Positions 9,499-18,767 of a stretch of 64,000 nucleotides of DNA are shown here, piece by piece. Under the pieces are notes generated by a model. The model saw only the letters and a program-made list of their open reading frames with translations. It did no database searches and had not been told where the DNA came from. The stretch comes from Vibrio metoecus (lineage in GTDB: Bacteria; Pseudomonadota; Gammaproteobacteria; Enterobacterales; Vibrionaceae). The stretch covers positions 62,001 through 126,000 of the forward strand of contig NZ_JJMN01000062.1 of assembly GCF_000696385.1 (NCBI RefSeq). Reading direction: 5' to 3'. The translations under genes and the position numbers were made by a program. Position 1 is the stretch's first letter. Every line of letters starts with the position of its first letter.

Positions 9499-10404
9499 AT
9501 GAAAAAGGAATACGCCCGTTTAGTCACAATGGCAGCATGGACGGCAACGTCAGTCGCGACGCTGCTACTGGTGGTGAAAGTGGTTGCGTGGTGGGTGACA
9601 GGTTCGGTCAGCTTGTTGGCTTCCTTAATCGACTCGGTGCTGGATATTGCCGCCTCTGTGGTGAATCTCATCGTATTGCGTTTTGCTCTGCAACCTGCTG
9701 ATCAGGAGCATGCTTTTGGACATGGCAAAGCGGAATCACTGGCCGCACTCGCTCAAGCCATGTTTATCTCTGGCTCCGCTTGTTTTCTGATCCTTAATGG
9801 TGTCGATCGTTTCTTCCGCCCACATGAACTGAATGCACCTGAGCTAGGTATTTATGTCAGTGCGTTGGCGATGGTGGTGACTTTTGGCTTGGTGCTATTC
9901 CAACGTCATGTGGTGAAAAAAACCGGCAGTCAGGCGATTGCGGCCGATTCACTTCACTATCAATCGGATCTACTGATGAACGCGGCAATCATGGTGGCAC
10001 TAGGATTAAGCTGGTGGGGCTTTGGTCAAGCGGATGCGATATTTGCGATCGGTATCGGCCTCTATATCTTACTGAGCGCCTTTAAAATGGTGCATGATGC
10101 GGTGCAGACGCTGCTCGACCGTAAATTACCCGATGAAGAGTTGGAGCAGATCCTCGCGATCTGTTTGAGCGTAGAAGGGGTGATTGGGATGCATCAATTA
10201 CGGACGCGAATGTCTGGTCCGGTAAGATTCATCCAACTTCATTTGGAATTGGATGACAACATTTCATTGCTCGAAGCGCATCACATTTCGGATCGGGTCG
10301 AGGATAAGTTGTGTGATGCCTTTAAAGGCGCGGATGTTTTGATTCATCAAGATCCCCATTCCGTGGTACTTGAGGCAGAACAGCGACAAAAATCTCAATG
10401 GTGA
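9499..10404 (+). CDS. fieF: Cation-efflux pump FieF (YiiP)
   Basis: FieF is a cation diffusion facilitator that exports Zn(II), and in some settings Fe(II), from the cytoplasm in exchange for protons. The 301-residue protein has six predicted membrane segments. The transport site is visible as Asp45 and Asp49 (LIDSVLDIAAS) on TM2 and the His/Asp pair in DSLHYQSDLLMN on TM5. The C-terminal cytoplasmic domain (about 210-300) has the metal-binding fold of YiiP with HxxxD-type residues. In E. coli fieF lies between cpxP and pfkA, and the same order is kept here. Confidence 0.94.
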   Translation: MKKEYARLVTMAAWTATSVATLLLVVKVVAWWVTGSVSLLASLIDSVLDIAASVVNLIVLRFALQPADQEHAFGHGKAESLAALAQAMFISGSACFLILNGVDRFFRPHELNAPELGIYVSALAMVVTFGLVLFQRHVVKKTGSQAIAADSLHYQSDLLMNAAIMVALGLSWWGFGQADAIFAIGIGLYILLSAFKMVHDAVQTLLDRKLPDEELEQILAICLSVEGVIGMHQLRTRMSGPVRFIQLHLELDDNISLLEAHHISDRVEDKLCDAFKGADVLIHQDPHSVVLEAEQRQKSQW

Positions 10405-10600
10405 GGCGACAAAAGAAGTCAGTTTGGCTATCTTTTCCCCAAGTTAACAAAAAAACGCCAATCCTGACATGAATCAACACTGGGTCAGTACAAAACTGTA
10501 ATACTCTTACATAAGTAGAAAACTTACAGAATTTAGTGCAAATAACAGTAGTATTCCTAATCGGGAAAGGTAACATTACGCACAGTTTTTGAATTTTTCT

Positions 10601-10622
10601 GTCTGGTTCCTACAAACCAGAC
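10601..10622 (+). other. Hairpin in the pfkA upstream/leader region
   Basis: A perfect eight-base stem GTCTGGTT/AACCAGAC with a six-base loop ends 43 bases before the pfkA ATG. No T-run follows, so it is not a simple terminator. It could be a protein-binding or mRNA-stability element; function is unknown. Confidence 0.45.
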
Positions 10623-10665
10623 GGCGTAGAAATTGATATTCGATTCGCAAAGTTCGAGGGTGAGC

Positions 10666-11628
10666 ATGATTAAAAAAATCGGTGTTTTGACGAGTGGTGG
10701 CGATGCCCCAGGTATGAACGCGGCTATTCGTGGTGTAGTGCGTACGGCACTCGGCGCAGGTCTAGAAGTGTTTGGTATTTATGACGGTTACCAAGGTCTG
10801 TACGAAGATCGTATCAAGCAACTAGACCGTTCAAGCGTGTCTGACGTGATCAACCGTGGCGGTACTTTTTTAGGCTCTGCACGTTTCCCACAATTTCGCG
10901 AAATAGAAGTTCGTGAGAAAGCGATTGAAAACCTGAAAAAACACGGCATTGAAGCGCTGGTTGTGATCGGCGGTGACGGCTCTTACATGGGGGCAAAAAA
11001 GCTGACTGAAATGGGTTTCCCATGTATCGGTCTGCCAGGCACCATCGATAACGATATCGCGGGTACCGATTACACCATCGGCTATTTGACTGCTCTGAAC
11101 ACGGTTATCGAAGCGATTGACCGTCTGCGTGATACTTCTTCTTCACACCAACGCATCTCTATCGTTGAAATCATGGGTCGTCACTGTGGTGACTTGACGC
11201 TGACTTCTGCGATTGCGGGTGGCTGTGAATACATCATCACGCCAGAAACAGGTCTGAATATGGAACAGTTGATCTCTAACATCAAAGACGGCATCACCAA
11301 AGGCAAAAAGCATGCGATCATCGCGTTGACTGAGCTGATGATGGATGCTAACAAGCTGGCGAAAGAGATTGAAGCAGCAACAGGCCGTGAAACTCGCGCT
11401 ACCGTTTTAGGCCACATTCAACGTGGTGGTAAACCAACCGCATTTGACCGTGTGCTAGCGTCACGCATGGGTAACTATGCGGTGCATCTGCTGATGGAAG
11501 GTCACGGTGGTCGTTGTGTGGGTATCCAGAAAGAGCAACTGGTTCACCACGACATCATTGATGCGATTGAAAACATGAAGCGTCCAGTACGCACAGACCT
11601 GTACAAAGTCGCAGAAGAGCTATTCTAA
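10666..11628 (+). CDS. pfkA: ATP-dependent 6-phosphofructokinase PfkA
   Basis: PfkA phosphorylates fructose 6-phosphate to fructose 1,6-bisphosphate, the committed step of glycolysis. From ATG 10666 the product is 320 residues, the same length as the E. coli enzyme. Visible motifs are the ATP-binding [16 protein letters not shown] and GGDGSYMGA, the catalytic [14 protein letters not shown], and the substrate loop [12 protein letters not shown]. An in-frame TTG lies 33 bases upstream, but ATG 10666 is favoured by the GAGGGTGA just before it and by family length. It is convergent with glpX, which encodes the opposing phosphatase. Confidence 0.97.
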   Translation: MIKKIGVLTSGGDAPGMNAAIRGVVRTALGAGLEVFGIYDGYQGLYEDRIKQLDRSSVSDVINRGGTFLGSARFPQFREIEVREKAIENLKKHGIEALVVIGGDGSYMGAKKLTEMGFPCIGLPGTIDNDIAGTDYTIGYLTALNTVIEAIDRLRDTSSSHQRISIVEIMGRHCGDLTLTSAIAGGCEYIITPETGLNMEQLISNIKDGITKGKKHAIIALTELMMDANKLAKEIEAATGRETRATVLGHIQRGGKPTAFDRVLASRMGNYAVHLLMEGHGGRCVGIQKEQLVHHDIIDAIENMKRPVRTDLYKVAEELF

Positions 11629-11654
11629 GCACACTCCGCTTTGTATCCAGAGAC

Positions 11655-11682
11655 AAAAAAGACCGCCTTGGCGGTCTTTTTT
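11655..11682. terminator. Bidirectional terminator shared by pfkA and glpX
   Basis: A GACCGCC/GGCGGTC stem is flanked by six A on the left and six T on the right, so it works in both directions between the two convergent genes. Confidence 0.9.
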
Positions 11683-11699
11683 ATGCGCGGAAATCTTAG

Positions 11700-12707
11700 T
11701 TAGAGAATGATGTCGCGCACTTGTGGATCTTTGCGCTCTAAATAGTGAATGGAGCGGATGCGACGAATCGTGCGGCAGCGGCCACGGATCAACAGTGTTT
11801 CTGTCGTTGCGATATTACCCTTGCGGCTGATGCCATCGAGCAAATCACCTTTAGTAATACCGGTTGCTGCGAAGATGACGTTATCACTGCGTGCCATGTC
11901 TTCCATCTTCAGCACTTTGTTTGCCTCAACACCCATTTGTTGGCAACGTTCAAGCTCTTTGGCGCCCCAAATACGGTTATCTTCCGTATCACCTTTGACT
12001 TGGTGACGAGGCAGCAGGCGACCTTGCATATCACCATCCAGTGCGCGGATCACCGCTGCAGACACCACACCTTCTGGCGCGCCGCCAATGCAGTACATCA
12101 TGTCTACTTCGCTATCGGGCATACAAGTTAGAATGGATGCCGCCACATCGCCATCCGGCACCGCAAACACACGCACGCCCATTTGTTGCATCTCGGCGAT
12201 GACGTCATCGTGGCGTGGTTTGGCAAGTGTGATCACCACTAAATCGGTTAACGGTTTACCAAGTGCTTTGGCGACATTGTGCAGGTTATCTTTCAGTGGC
12301 AAATGCAGATCGATACAGCCTTTCGCGCCGGGGCCGACCACCAATTTTTCCATGTACATGTCGGGCGCTTTCAGGAAGCTGCCTTTTTCGCCCGCGGCCA
12401 GCACTGCTAACGCATTCGATTGTCCCATGGCGGTCATGCGCGTGCCTTCGATCGGGTCAACCGCAATGTCTACCGCATCACCACCTAAGCCAACTTGCTC
12501 ACCAATGTAAAGCATTGGCGCTTCATCGATCTCGCCTTCACCAATCACGATTTCGCCGCTGATCTCCGTTTGGTTGAGCAGGATGCGCATCACTTCTACC
12601 GCAGCACCATCGGCGGCATTTTTATCACCACGTCCTAACCATTTATAGCCTGCGAGTGCGGCACCTTCGGTGACGCGGGAAAAAGCCATTGCTAAATCGC
12701 GTTTCAT
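11700..12707 (-). CDS. glpX: Class II fructose-1,6-bisphosphatase GlpX
   Basis: GlpX hydrolyses fructose 1,6-bisphosphate to fructose 6-phosphate in gluconeogenesis. The 335-residue protein carries the class II signatures: metal/phosphate-binding IGEGEIDEAPML and VDPIEGT in the N-terminal half, and GGAPEGVVSAA in the C-terminal half. It is not part of a glpFKX operon here but stands alone, convergent with pfkA. The upstream region carries a 12-base direct repeat that may be an operator. Confidence 0.94.
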   Translation of the reverse strand: MKRDLAMAFSRVTEGAALAGYKWLGRGDKNAADGAAVEVMRILLNQTEISGEIVIGEGEIDEAPMLYIGEQVGLGGDAVDIAVDPIEGTRMTAMGQSNALAVLAAGEKGSFLKAPDMYMEKLVVGPGAKGCIDLHLPLKDNLHNVAKALGKPLTDLVVITLAKPRHDDVIAEMQQMGVRVFAVPDGDVAASILTCMPDSEVDMMYCIGGAPEGVVSAAVIRALDGDMQGRLLPRHQVKGDTEDNRIWGAKELERCQQMGVEANKVLKMEDMARSDNVIFAATGITKGDLLDGISRKGNIATTETLLIRGRCRTIRRIRSIHYLERKDPQVRDIIL

Positions 12708-13022
12708 GTTTGCTCCAAACCCAAGAGAGAAATTTTGCGCGGCATTCTACCACACTCCCAAGTAAACGTTTGCCTTTTGCGCTCATTCACGTTTGCCTTT
12801 GATCAAAAACGCGCAAGAAAAGCCGATGTTTGCTGGTAAATGCACTTAGCCAGCGGGCGTGACGGTCAGTTAAGTTAAGCTTGCGTCAAATTGCGCGGTT
12901 TTTTTAACCGAATAGCGAAAAAGATCGAACTTAGGGCGTGTTTCTGTGCACAGGGCTGAGTAGAATGAACTCAATCAGTGAAGTCCACTTCACCTCAACC
13001 GAATCAACAAGGGTAAAACGTC
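12708..13022. promoter_or_regulatory. glpX-zapB divergent intergenic region with a 12-base direct repeat
   Basis: This 315-base stretch has no gene I can support. It must hold the glpX promoter (minus) and the zapB promoter (plus). Two identical copies of ACGTTTGCCTTT lie at 12766-12777 and 12789-12800, 23 bases apart, which is about two helical turns. The left copy is embedded in AAACGTTTGC, close to the core recognised by LacI-family regulators such as PurR and Cra. Which protein binds, if any, is not shown by the sequence. Confidence 0.45.
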
Positions 13023-13268
13023 ATGTCTTTTGTAAGTATTAGAGAAACTAGGAAGCGAAAATTACAAACCGCAGTAGACACTATTGCATTGCTGCAAATG
13101 GAAGTTGAAGAGCTGAAAGAAGAAAAACAACAACTGCAAAATGAAGCACAAGAGCTGCGTGAAGCGCGTGAGGCACTTGAGCAACGTGCACAGCAAGTTC
13201 AGCAAGAGCATGCGGCATGGCAAGAACGCATCCGTAGCCTGCTGGGCAAAATGGAAGACGTGGAGTAA
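13023..13268 (+). CDS. zapB: Cell-division factor ZapB (N-terminal frame scrambled by three extra bases)
   Basis: ZapB is a small coiled-coil protein that joins the Z-ring through ZapA and promotes its assembly. From residue 14 on (LQTAVDTIALLQMEVEELKE) the 81-residue product matches ZapB and is one continuous coiled coil, ending in WQERIRSLLGKMEDVE. Residues 4-13 (VSIRETRKRK) do not fit the family. Removing a T at 13033, a G at 13051/13052 and an A from 13058-13061 turns them into EVLEKLEAK, the expected ZapB sequence, and gives 80 residues. The three changes cancel in frame, so the gene looks intact while its N-terminus is wrong. Good ribosome binding site AAGGGT. Confidence 0.87.
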   Translation: MSFVSIRETRKRKLQTAVDTIALLQMEVEELKEEKQQLQNEAQELREAREALEQRAQQVQQEHAAWQERIRSLLGKMEDVE

Positions 13269-13281
13269 TTCTCCTCATGAA

Positions 13282-13308
13282 AACGCCGACAGTGATGTCG
13301 GCGTTTTT
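13282..13308 (+). terminator. Rho-independent terminator after zapB
   Basis: A ten-base stem AACGCCGACA/TGTCGGCGTT with a GTGA loop is followed by a T-run. It also lies just beyond the metF stop codon and may serve both convergent genes. Confidence 0.87.
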
Positions 13309-13330
13309 GATCGTGGCGAGGCGTTTTCGC

Positions 13331-14326
<996 letters not shown>

Positions 14327-14446
14327 TCATGTTGATCGTGAAGCAGATTCAAGCTTGAAAAAGCAATTGAGTGCTATGTGTGGTTCAAAAAGCTAATTAA
14401 TAGAAGATGATACTTTTAATGCAAGAAAGTATAGAAGATCGATGCA

Positions 14447-14472
14447 AAAGCTCGCCATTTCGGCGAGCTTTG
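14447..14472 (-). terminator. Terminator-like hairpin after metL
   Basis: On the minus strand a nine-base stem AAGCTCGCC/GGCGAGCTT with a five-base loop ends in TTTT-like sequence. It closes the metBL transcript ahead of metF. Confidence 0.72.
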
Positions 14473-14495
14473 TTTTAGGGGACTGAACGTGAGGG

Positions 14496-16907
14496 CTAGA
14501 GTAGGCTCGCGAGCAGATTCAAATCGGACTGAATCGCACCGGCTGTGACTTCACGCCCTGCGCCGGGGCCACGGATCACCAGTGGGTTATCACGATACCA
14601 TTTGCTCTCGATGGCAAAGATGTTGTCACACGGCAGTAAGTTAGCCAGTGGATGGTCTTGCTCTAGCGCTTCAACGCCAACGCTGGCTTTGCCATTTTTC
14701 TCCAATCTTGCAACGTAGCGCAGCACCTTACCTTGTTTCTGCGCACGGGCGAGGCGCTCAGCGAGTTGCTCGTTGAGCAGTTTGCTGTTGTCGAGAAAAT
14801 CATCCAGTGATACGGAGCGCAGCTCCGCAGGGACGAGAGACTCTACTTTTACGTTGTGCGGTTCGATCTCAAGGCCAGACTCACGGGCCAAGATCACCAA
14901 TTTACGCATCACATCAGAGCCATCCAAATCGCAACGCGGATCGGGTTCCGTCAAACCTTGTTGCCAGGCTAAATCCACTAGTTCACTGAACGGTAAGCTG
15001 CCGTCGTATTGCTGGAACAGCCATGAAAGTGTGCCAGAGAAAATGCCAGAGAGTGCCATGATGTCATCACCACTTTCTCGTAGGTCACGCACCGTATGGT
15101 TAATCGGCAGGCCCGCGCCTACCGTGGCGTTATACAGCCAGTGGCGGCCAATTTTGTGAAAGGCATCTTTAACTTGATAGTAATAATTCCCCGCAGCAGA
15201 GCCTGCCACTTTATTGGCCGAAATGAGGTGCAAACCTTGTTCGGCAATCTCAAGATACTGCTGGGCCAGTTCTTCACTGGCTGTGACATCAATGACAACA
15301 CCTTCATCGTAGCCGTCCAACGCGCCAAGCTTTTTCAGCCAGCTTTGTTCTTGATGTGGCTGTGCTTCATCTTGGAAATGAGTGGCAACTTGGTTTGGAT
15401 TAATGCCTTGCTCATTAAACCAGTAGGTTTGGCTATCGACCACCGCAACCAGTTCAAAGCTCATGCCGTGGCGTTGTGCGAGTTTCTCTTTTTGCTCTGC
15501 AAACAGTTTGAGCCAACTTGAACCGATATTGCCTTTGCCACACAGTGCAATCGCCACGCGTTTTTGGGCTTGGAATAACTGTTTGTGGATACCATTCACC
15601 AATGAGTTGATTGGGGTTTGGCGCAGTATGGCGACTAAACTGAGGCTTGATTCCGAGGCGCTGATAAATTCGACCGGCAAAGCATTCAGTTGTTGGTAGA
15701 AACCATAGCAGTGGTTCGGGTTTTTGGTGACGCCGGCACCAACCGCGGCAATCAGGTCATAGCCTTCTTTGAGCTTGATTTCGGCTTCAAAAGCAGCATC
15801 TTGCAGGGCAGAAAATGCTCCGGGTGCGATTTCTGCTGTGTAAGCTAAGCGTAAGCGGTATTGATCTGGCTGCGCTTCGTAAGTCAGAGGTTGCAGTTGC
15901 ACGCGCTGCAAGTGCTGTAACACATCTTCTTGCAAGCGCTGGAAATCATGGTGATGAGCAAAGCTCAGCTCAATCAGCAGCACATCATCGAGTGAAGTAA
16001 TGATTTTCGCGCCGCGACCAGAAGCCAGTACCCGCTCAATGCGAGTAGAACCCGATTCCGGTTGGTGGCTGCAACGTAAGTGAAGCTCCATGGTGCTTTG
16101 CGCGACAGGTTGTAGTGTACGACTGTGTAGCACTGGCGCAGCTAAGCGTGCCAGCTCATTGGCCTCATCGAGTCTCAGCAGTGGCAGTAAACAGGCATCA
16201 CTGACAACGCGTGGATCGGCGCTGTACACGCCAGCGACATCACTCCAAATGGTCACGCGTGACACTTCAGCCAGTGCGCCAATCACGGTGGCAGAATAAT
16301 CAGAGCCGTTACGACCGAGCAGTACGGTATCGCCCTGTTCGTTTTGCGCCATAAAACCGGTGATGACGATTCGGCGTTGGCTATGTTGTGCCAACACGGC
16401 TTTCAGTAGCGGGTAAGAGCGCGCGCGATCCACTTCCGGTTGTGTGCCCGCTTCGGCACGTAAGAATGCACGCGCATCTTGCGCGACGGCCGGTAAATCT
16501 TGTTGATTCAGTAATGCGGCAAGTAAACGAGCCGACCATTGCTCGCCATGTCCTAAAACCCAAGCGTATTGTGCGTTACTAAGAGGAGCCGTGAGCTCGC
16601 CTAACACGCTGATCTCTTGTTGCAGTTGGCTAAGTAGTGGTTCAGCCGCTTCGTTGTTGAGTAGCTTAGTAATCAATTCAGACTGATATTGGCGCAGCGC
16701 ATGTAAGGTTTCATGGGCAACGCGACCATCTTTACTGAGTGCTTCGACAAAACTGATCAAACGGTTCGTGGTTTTGCCAGCCGCAGAAACCACCACCAAA
16801 TCATCACTCTTGGAATAACTTTTAAGAATTTTCGCGACACGCAGATAACACTCTGGATCGGCAAGGCTACTACCACCAAATTTGTGCAGTTGACGAGCGT
16901 GAGTCAT
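14496..16907 (-). CDS. metL: Bifunctional aspartokinase / homoserine dehydrogenase II
   Basis: This enzyme catalyses two steps from aspartate toward methionine: aspartate to aspartyl phosphate, and aspartate semialdehyde to homoserine. The 803-residue protein starts with the aspartokinase signature HKFGGSSLADPE and has GRNGSDYSATV in the kinase domain (about 1-290). A central linker follows (about 300-450). The C-terminal homoserine dehydrogenase (about 455-803) has its NAD(P)-binding CGKGNIGSSW and catalytic-region residues up to the final TAGAIQSDLNLLASLL. It is the second gene of metBL, 12 bases after metB. The MetL rather than ThrA assignment rests on the metB linkage and MetJ control. 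Confidence 0.94.
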   Translation of the reverse strand: MTHARQLHKFGGSSLADPECYLRVAKILKSYSKSDDLVVVSAAGKTTNRLISFVEALSKDGRVAHETLHALRQYQSELITKLLNNEAAEPLLSQLQQEISVLGELTAPLSNAQYAWVLGHGEQWSARLLAALLNQQDLPAVAQDARAFLRAEAGTQPEVDRARSYPLLKAVLAQHSQRRIVITGFMAQNEQGDTVLLGRNGSDYSATVIGALAEVSRVTIWSDVAGVYSADPRVVSDACLLPLLRLDEANELARLAAPVLHSRTLQPVAQSTMELHLRCSHQPESGSTRIERVLASGRGAKIITSLDDVLLIELSFAHHHDFQRLQEDVLQHLQRVQLQPLTYEAQPDQYRLRLAYTAEIAPGAFSALQDAAFEAEIKLKEGYDLIAAVGAGVTKNPNHCYGFYQQLNALPVEFISASESSLSLVAILRQTPINSLVNGIHKQLFQAQKRVAIALCGKGNIGSSWLKLFAEQKEKLAQRHGMSFELVAVVDSQTYWFNEQGINPNQVATHFQDEAQPHQEQSWLKKLGALDGYDEGVVIDVTASEELAQQYLEIAEQGLHLISANKVAGSAAGNYYYQVKDAFHKIGRHWLYNATVGAGLPINHTVRDLRESGDDIMALSGIFSGTLSWLFQQYDGSLPFSELVDLAWQQGLTEPDPRCDLDGSDVMRKLVILARESGLEIEPHNVKVESLVPAELRSVSLDDFLDNSKLLNEQLAERLARAQKQGKVLRYVARLEKNGKASVGVEALEQDHPLANLLPCDNIFAIESKWYRDNPLVIRGPGAGREVTAGAIQSDLNLLASLL

Positions 16908-16919
16908 TCACTGGCCTCC

Positions 16920-18086
16920 TTAATACGCGGCAAGAGTTTGTTGAAAGGCTTGGTCAAGGTCGGCAATCAAATCAGAGGCATCTTCAAGACCGACGGAAAG
17001 ACGCAGCAACTGTTGTGATACCCCAGCTTCAGCGAGCGCTGCTTCACCCATTGCACGATGAGTCATGGAGGCGGGGTGACAGATCAGGCTTTCTACCCCA
17101 CCGAGCGATTCGGCGAGTGAGAATAGCGCCAACTTGCCCACAAAGAATTTCAGCTGCTCAAAACTACCGGCAAATTCAAAACTGAGCATAGCGCCAAAGC
17201 CCGATTGCTGTTTTTTGGCAATCTCATGACCCGGATGGTTGGGCAGACTTGGATGATAAATTTTGCCAACCAAAGATTGAGTTTGCAGATAAGCCAAAAT
17301 CTGTTGCGCACTCTCTTCATGCACGCGCATCCGCGCGCCCAGCGTGCGAATGCCACGCAAGGTCATGTAGCTATCAAATGGAGTACCAGTTGAACCTAAA
17401 CAGTTGCCCCACCAAGCGAGCTCTTCTGAATGTTGCTTGTTTTTACTGATCAACACGCCGCCAATCACATCCGAGTGACCATTAATGTATTTGGTGGTGG
17501 AGTGCAGCACAAAATCTGCACCTAAGGTGAGCGGTTTTTGGAATACTGGTGTCAAAAAGGTGTTATCTACCGCCACCAAAGTACCTTGTGCTTTCGCTAA
17601 CTGACAAAGATGAGCGATGTCCACCACACGCACTAAAGGGTTGGATGGGGTCTCAATCAGTAACAGCTTGGGTTTGCGGGCTAAAGCTTGGGTGAGAGCC
17701 TCTTCGTTGGATTGATCCACAAACTGTACGTTGAAGTCGCCTTTTTTAGCGCGCGTGTTGAGCAAGCGATAAGTGCCGCCGTAGCAGTCGTGTGGTGCCA
17801 CAATCAGATCGTTAGGGCCTAACAGCGCGGTGACCCACAAATTGATGGCCGAAGTACCGCAGTTGGTCACCACCGCACCTTCACCACATTCAAGCTCATA
17901 CAGGGTTTGCTCTAATAGACCACGGTTAGGGTTGCCTGAGCGGGTGTAATCGTATTTTGGCACTTCACCAAAGGCGGGAAAACCATAGTTGGTCGAAAGA
18001 TAAATCGGTGGTACAACGGCATGGTATTGAGTGTCCGATTCAATCCCGGTACGAACCGCAATGGTGGCTGGCTTGCGTGTGGTCAT
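16920..18086 (-). CDS. metB: Cystathionine gamma-synthase MetB
   Basis: MetB joins an activated homoserine (O-succinylhomoserine in gammaproteobacteria) to cysteine to give cystathionine. The 388-residue PLP enzyme has the family's active-site lysine in HSTTKYINGHSDV, the PLP-phosphate site around YDYTRSGNPNR, and DNTFLTP. It heads the metBL operon and is divergent from metJ across a region with four tandem MetJ boxes. The N-terminal MTTRKPATIAVRTGIES fits the usual start. Confidence 0.95.
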   Translation of the reverse strand: MTTRKPATIAVRTGIESDTQYHAVVPPIYLSTNYGFPAFGEVPKYDYTRSGNPNRGLLEQTLYELECGEGAVVTNCGTSAINLWVTALLGPNDLIVAPHDCYGGTYRLLNTRAKKGDFNVQFVDQSNEEALTQALARKPKLLLIETPSNPLVRVVDIAHLCQLAKAQGTLVAVDNTFLTPVFQKPLTLGADFVLHSTTKYINGHSDVIGGVLISKNKQHSEELAWWGNCLGSTGTPFDSYMTLRGIRTLGARMRVHEESAQQILAYLQTQSLVGKIYHPSLPNHPGHEIAKKQQSGFGAMLSFEFAGSFEQLKFFVGKLALFSLAESLGGVESLICHPASMTHRAMGEAALAEAGVSQQLLRLSVGLEDASDLIADLDQAFQQTLAAY

Positions 18087-18245
18087 GGAGTTTCCTTGCT
18101 GGCTATTCTGTCCTAGAGAGCATCATCATATACCTTTCCTGCTTTAAGCTGCAGTGTCGGTTGTCGCATCGCAACTTTCCCTAACTGGGGGATGAGGTTT
18201 ATCCGTTGCCCATAAATTACTCGACACTTTACTGATGTTAAATAA

Positions 18246-18277
18246 AGACGTCAACACTTCTAGACGTCTATATGTCT
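18246..18277. promoter_or_regulatory. Four tandem MetJ boxes between metB and metJ
   Basis: Four contiguous 8-mers in register: AGACGTCA (18246), ACACTTCT (18254), AGACGTCT (18262) and ATATGTCT (18270). The third is a perfect met box and the others keep five to seven consensus bases. They lie about 76 bases before metJ and about 160 bases before metB, so MetJ probably represses both its own gene and metBL here. Confidence 0.88.
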
Positions 18278-18353
18278 TTGCTTATGGCAGTAAATCCCGC
18301 TAAAATTAGGGCCTTTGAAATTTCGATTCGAACCACAATAACGAAGGTGCGCA

Positions 18354-18671
18354 ATGGCAGACTGGAATGGCGAATATATCAGCCCCTATGCAGAGCATGG
18401 GAAAAAGAGCGAGTTGGTAAAAAAAATCACGGTATCCATTCCGCTGAAAGTTCTCAAAGTGCTAACGGATGAGAGAACACGCCGTCAAGTCAATAACTTA
18501 CGTCACGCAACCAACAGTGAATTGCTGTGTGAAGCCTTCTTGCATGCCTACACAGGTCAGCCTCTGCCGACGGACGAAGACCTGCGTAAAGATCGCCCTG
18601 ATGATATTCCTGCTGAAGCGAAACGCTTGATGACCGAAATGGGCATTGAGTTCGAATCTTACGATGAGTAA
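18354..18671 (+). CDS. metJ: Methionine repressor MetJ
   Basis: MetJ is a ribbon-helix-helix repressor that uses S-adenosylmethionine as corepressor. The 105-residue product is nearly identical over its first 80 residues to the E. coli protein: the DNA-contacting beta-strand [13 protein letters not shown] and the helices [25 protein letters not shown]. The C-terminal 25 residues differ more, as is common. AAGG lies upstream of the ATG. Divergent from metB. Confidence 0.97.
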
Positions 18672-18716
18672 TAGTGTTCGTTAGTGCAATTCGCTAAGTG
18701 AACTGATAACGCTCAT

Positions 18717-18746
18717 AAAAAAGCCCCTCGTATGAGGGGCTTTTTG
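18717..18746. terminator. Bidirectional terminator between metJ and the malic enzyme gene
   Basis: An AAGCCCCTC/GAGGGGCTT stem with a short loop is flanked by A-run and T-run, fitting termination from both sides. Confidence 0.87.
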
Positions 18747-18767
18747 CTATCCATGCATGCAAACAGA

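Noticed and set aside
12088..12510. 140-codon open frame on the plus strand opposite glpX
   Set aside because: It is antisense to a conserved enzyme gene, has no ribosome binding site and no family features.
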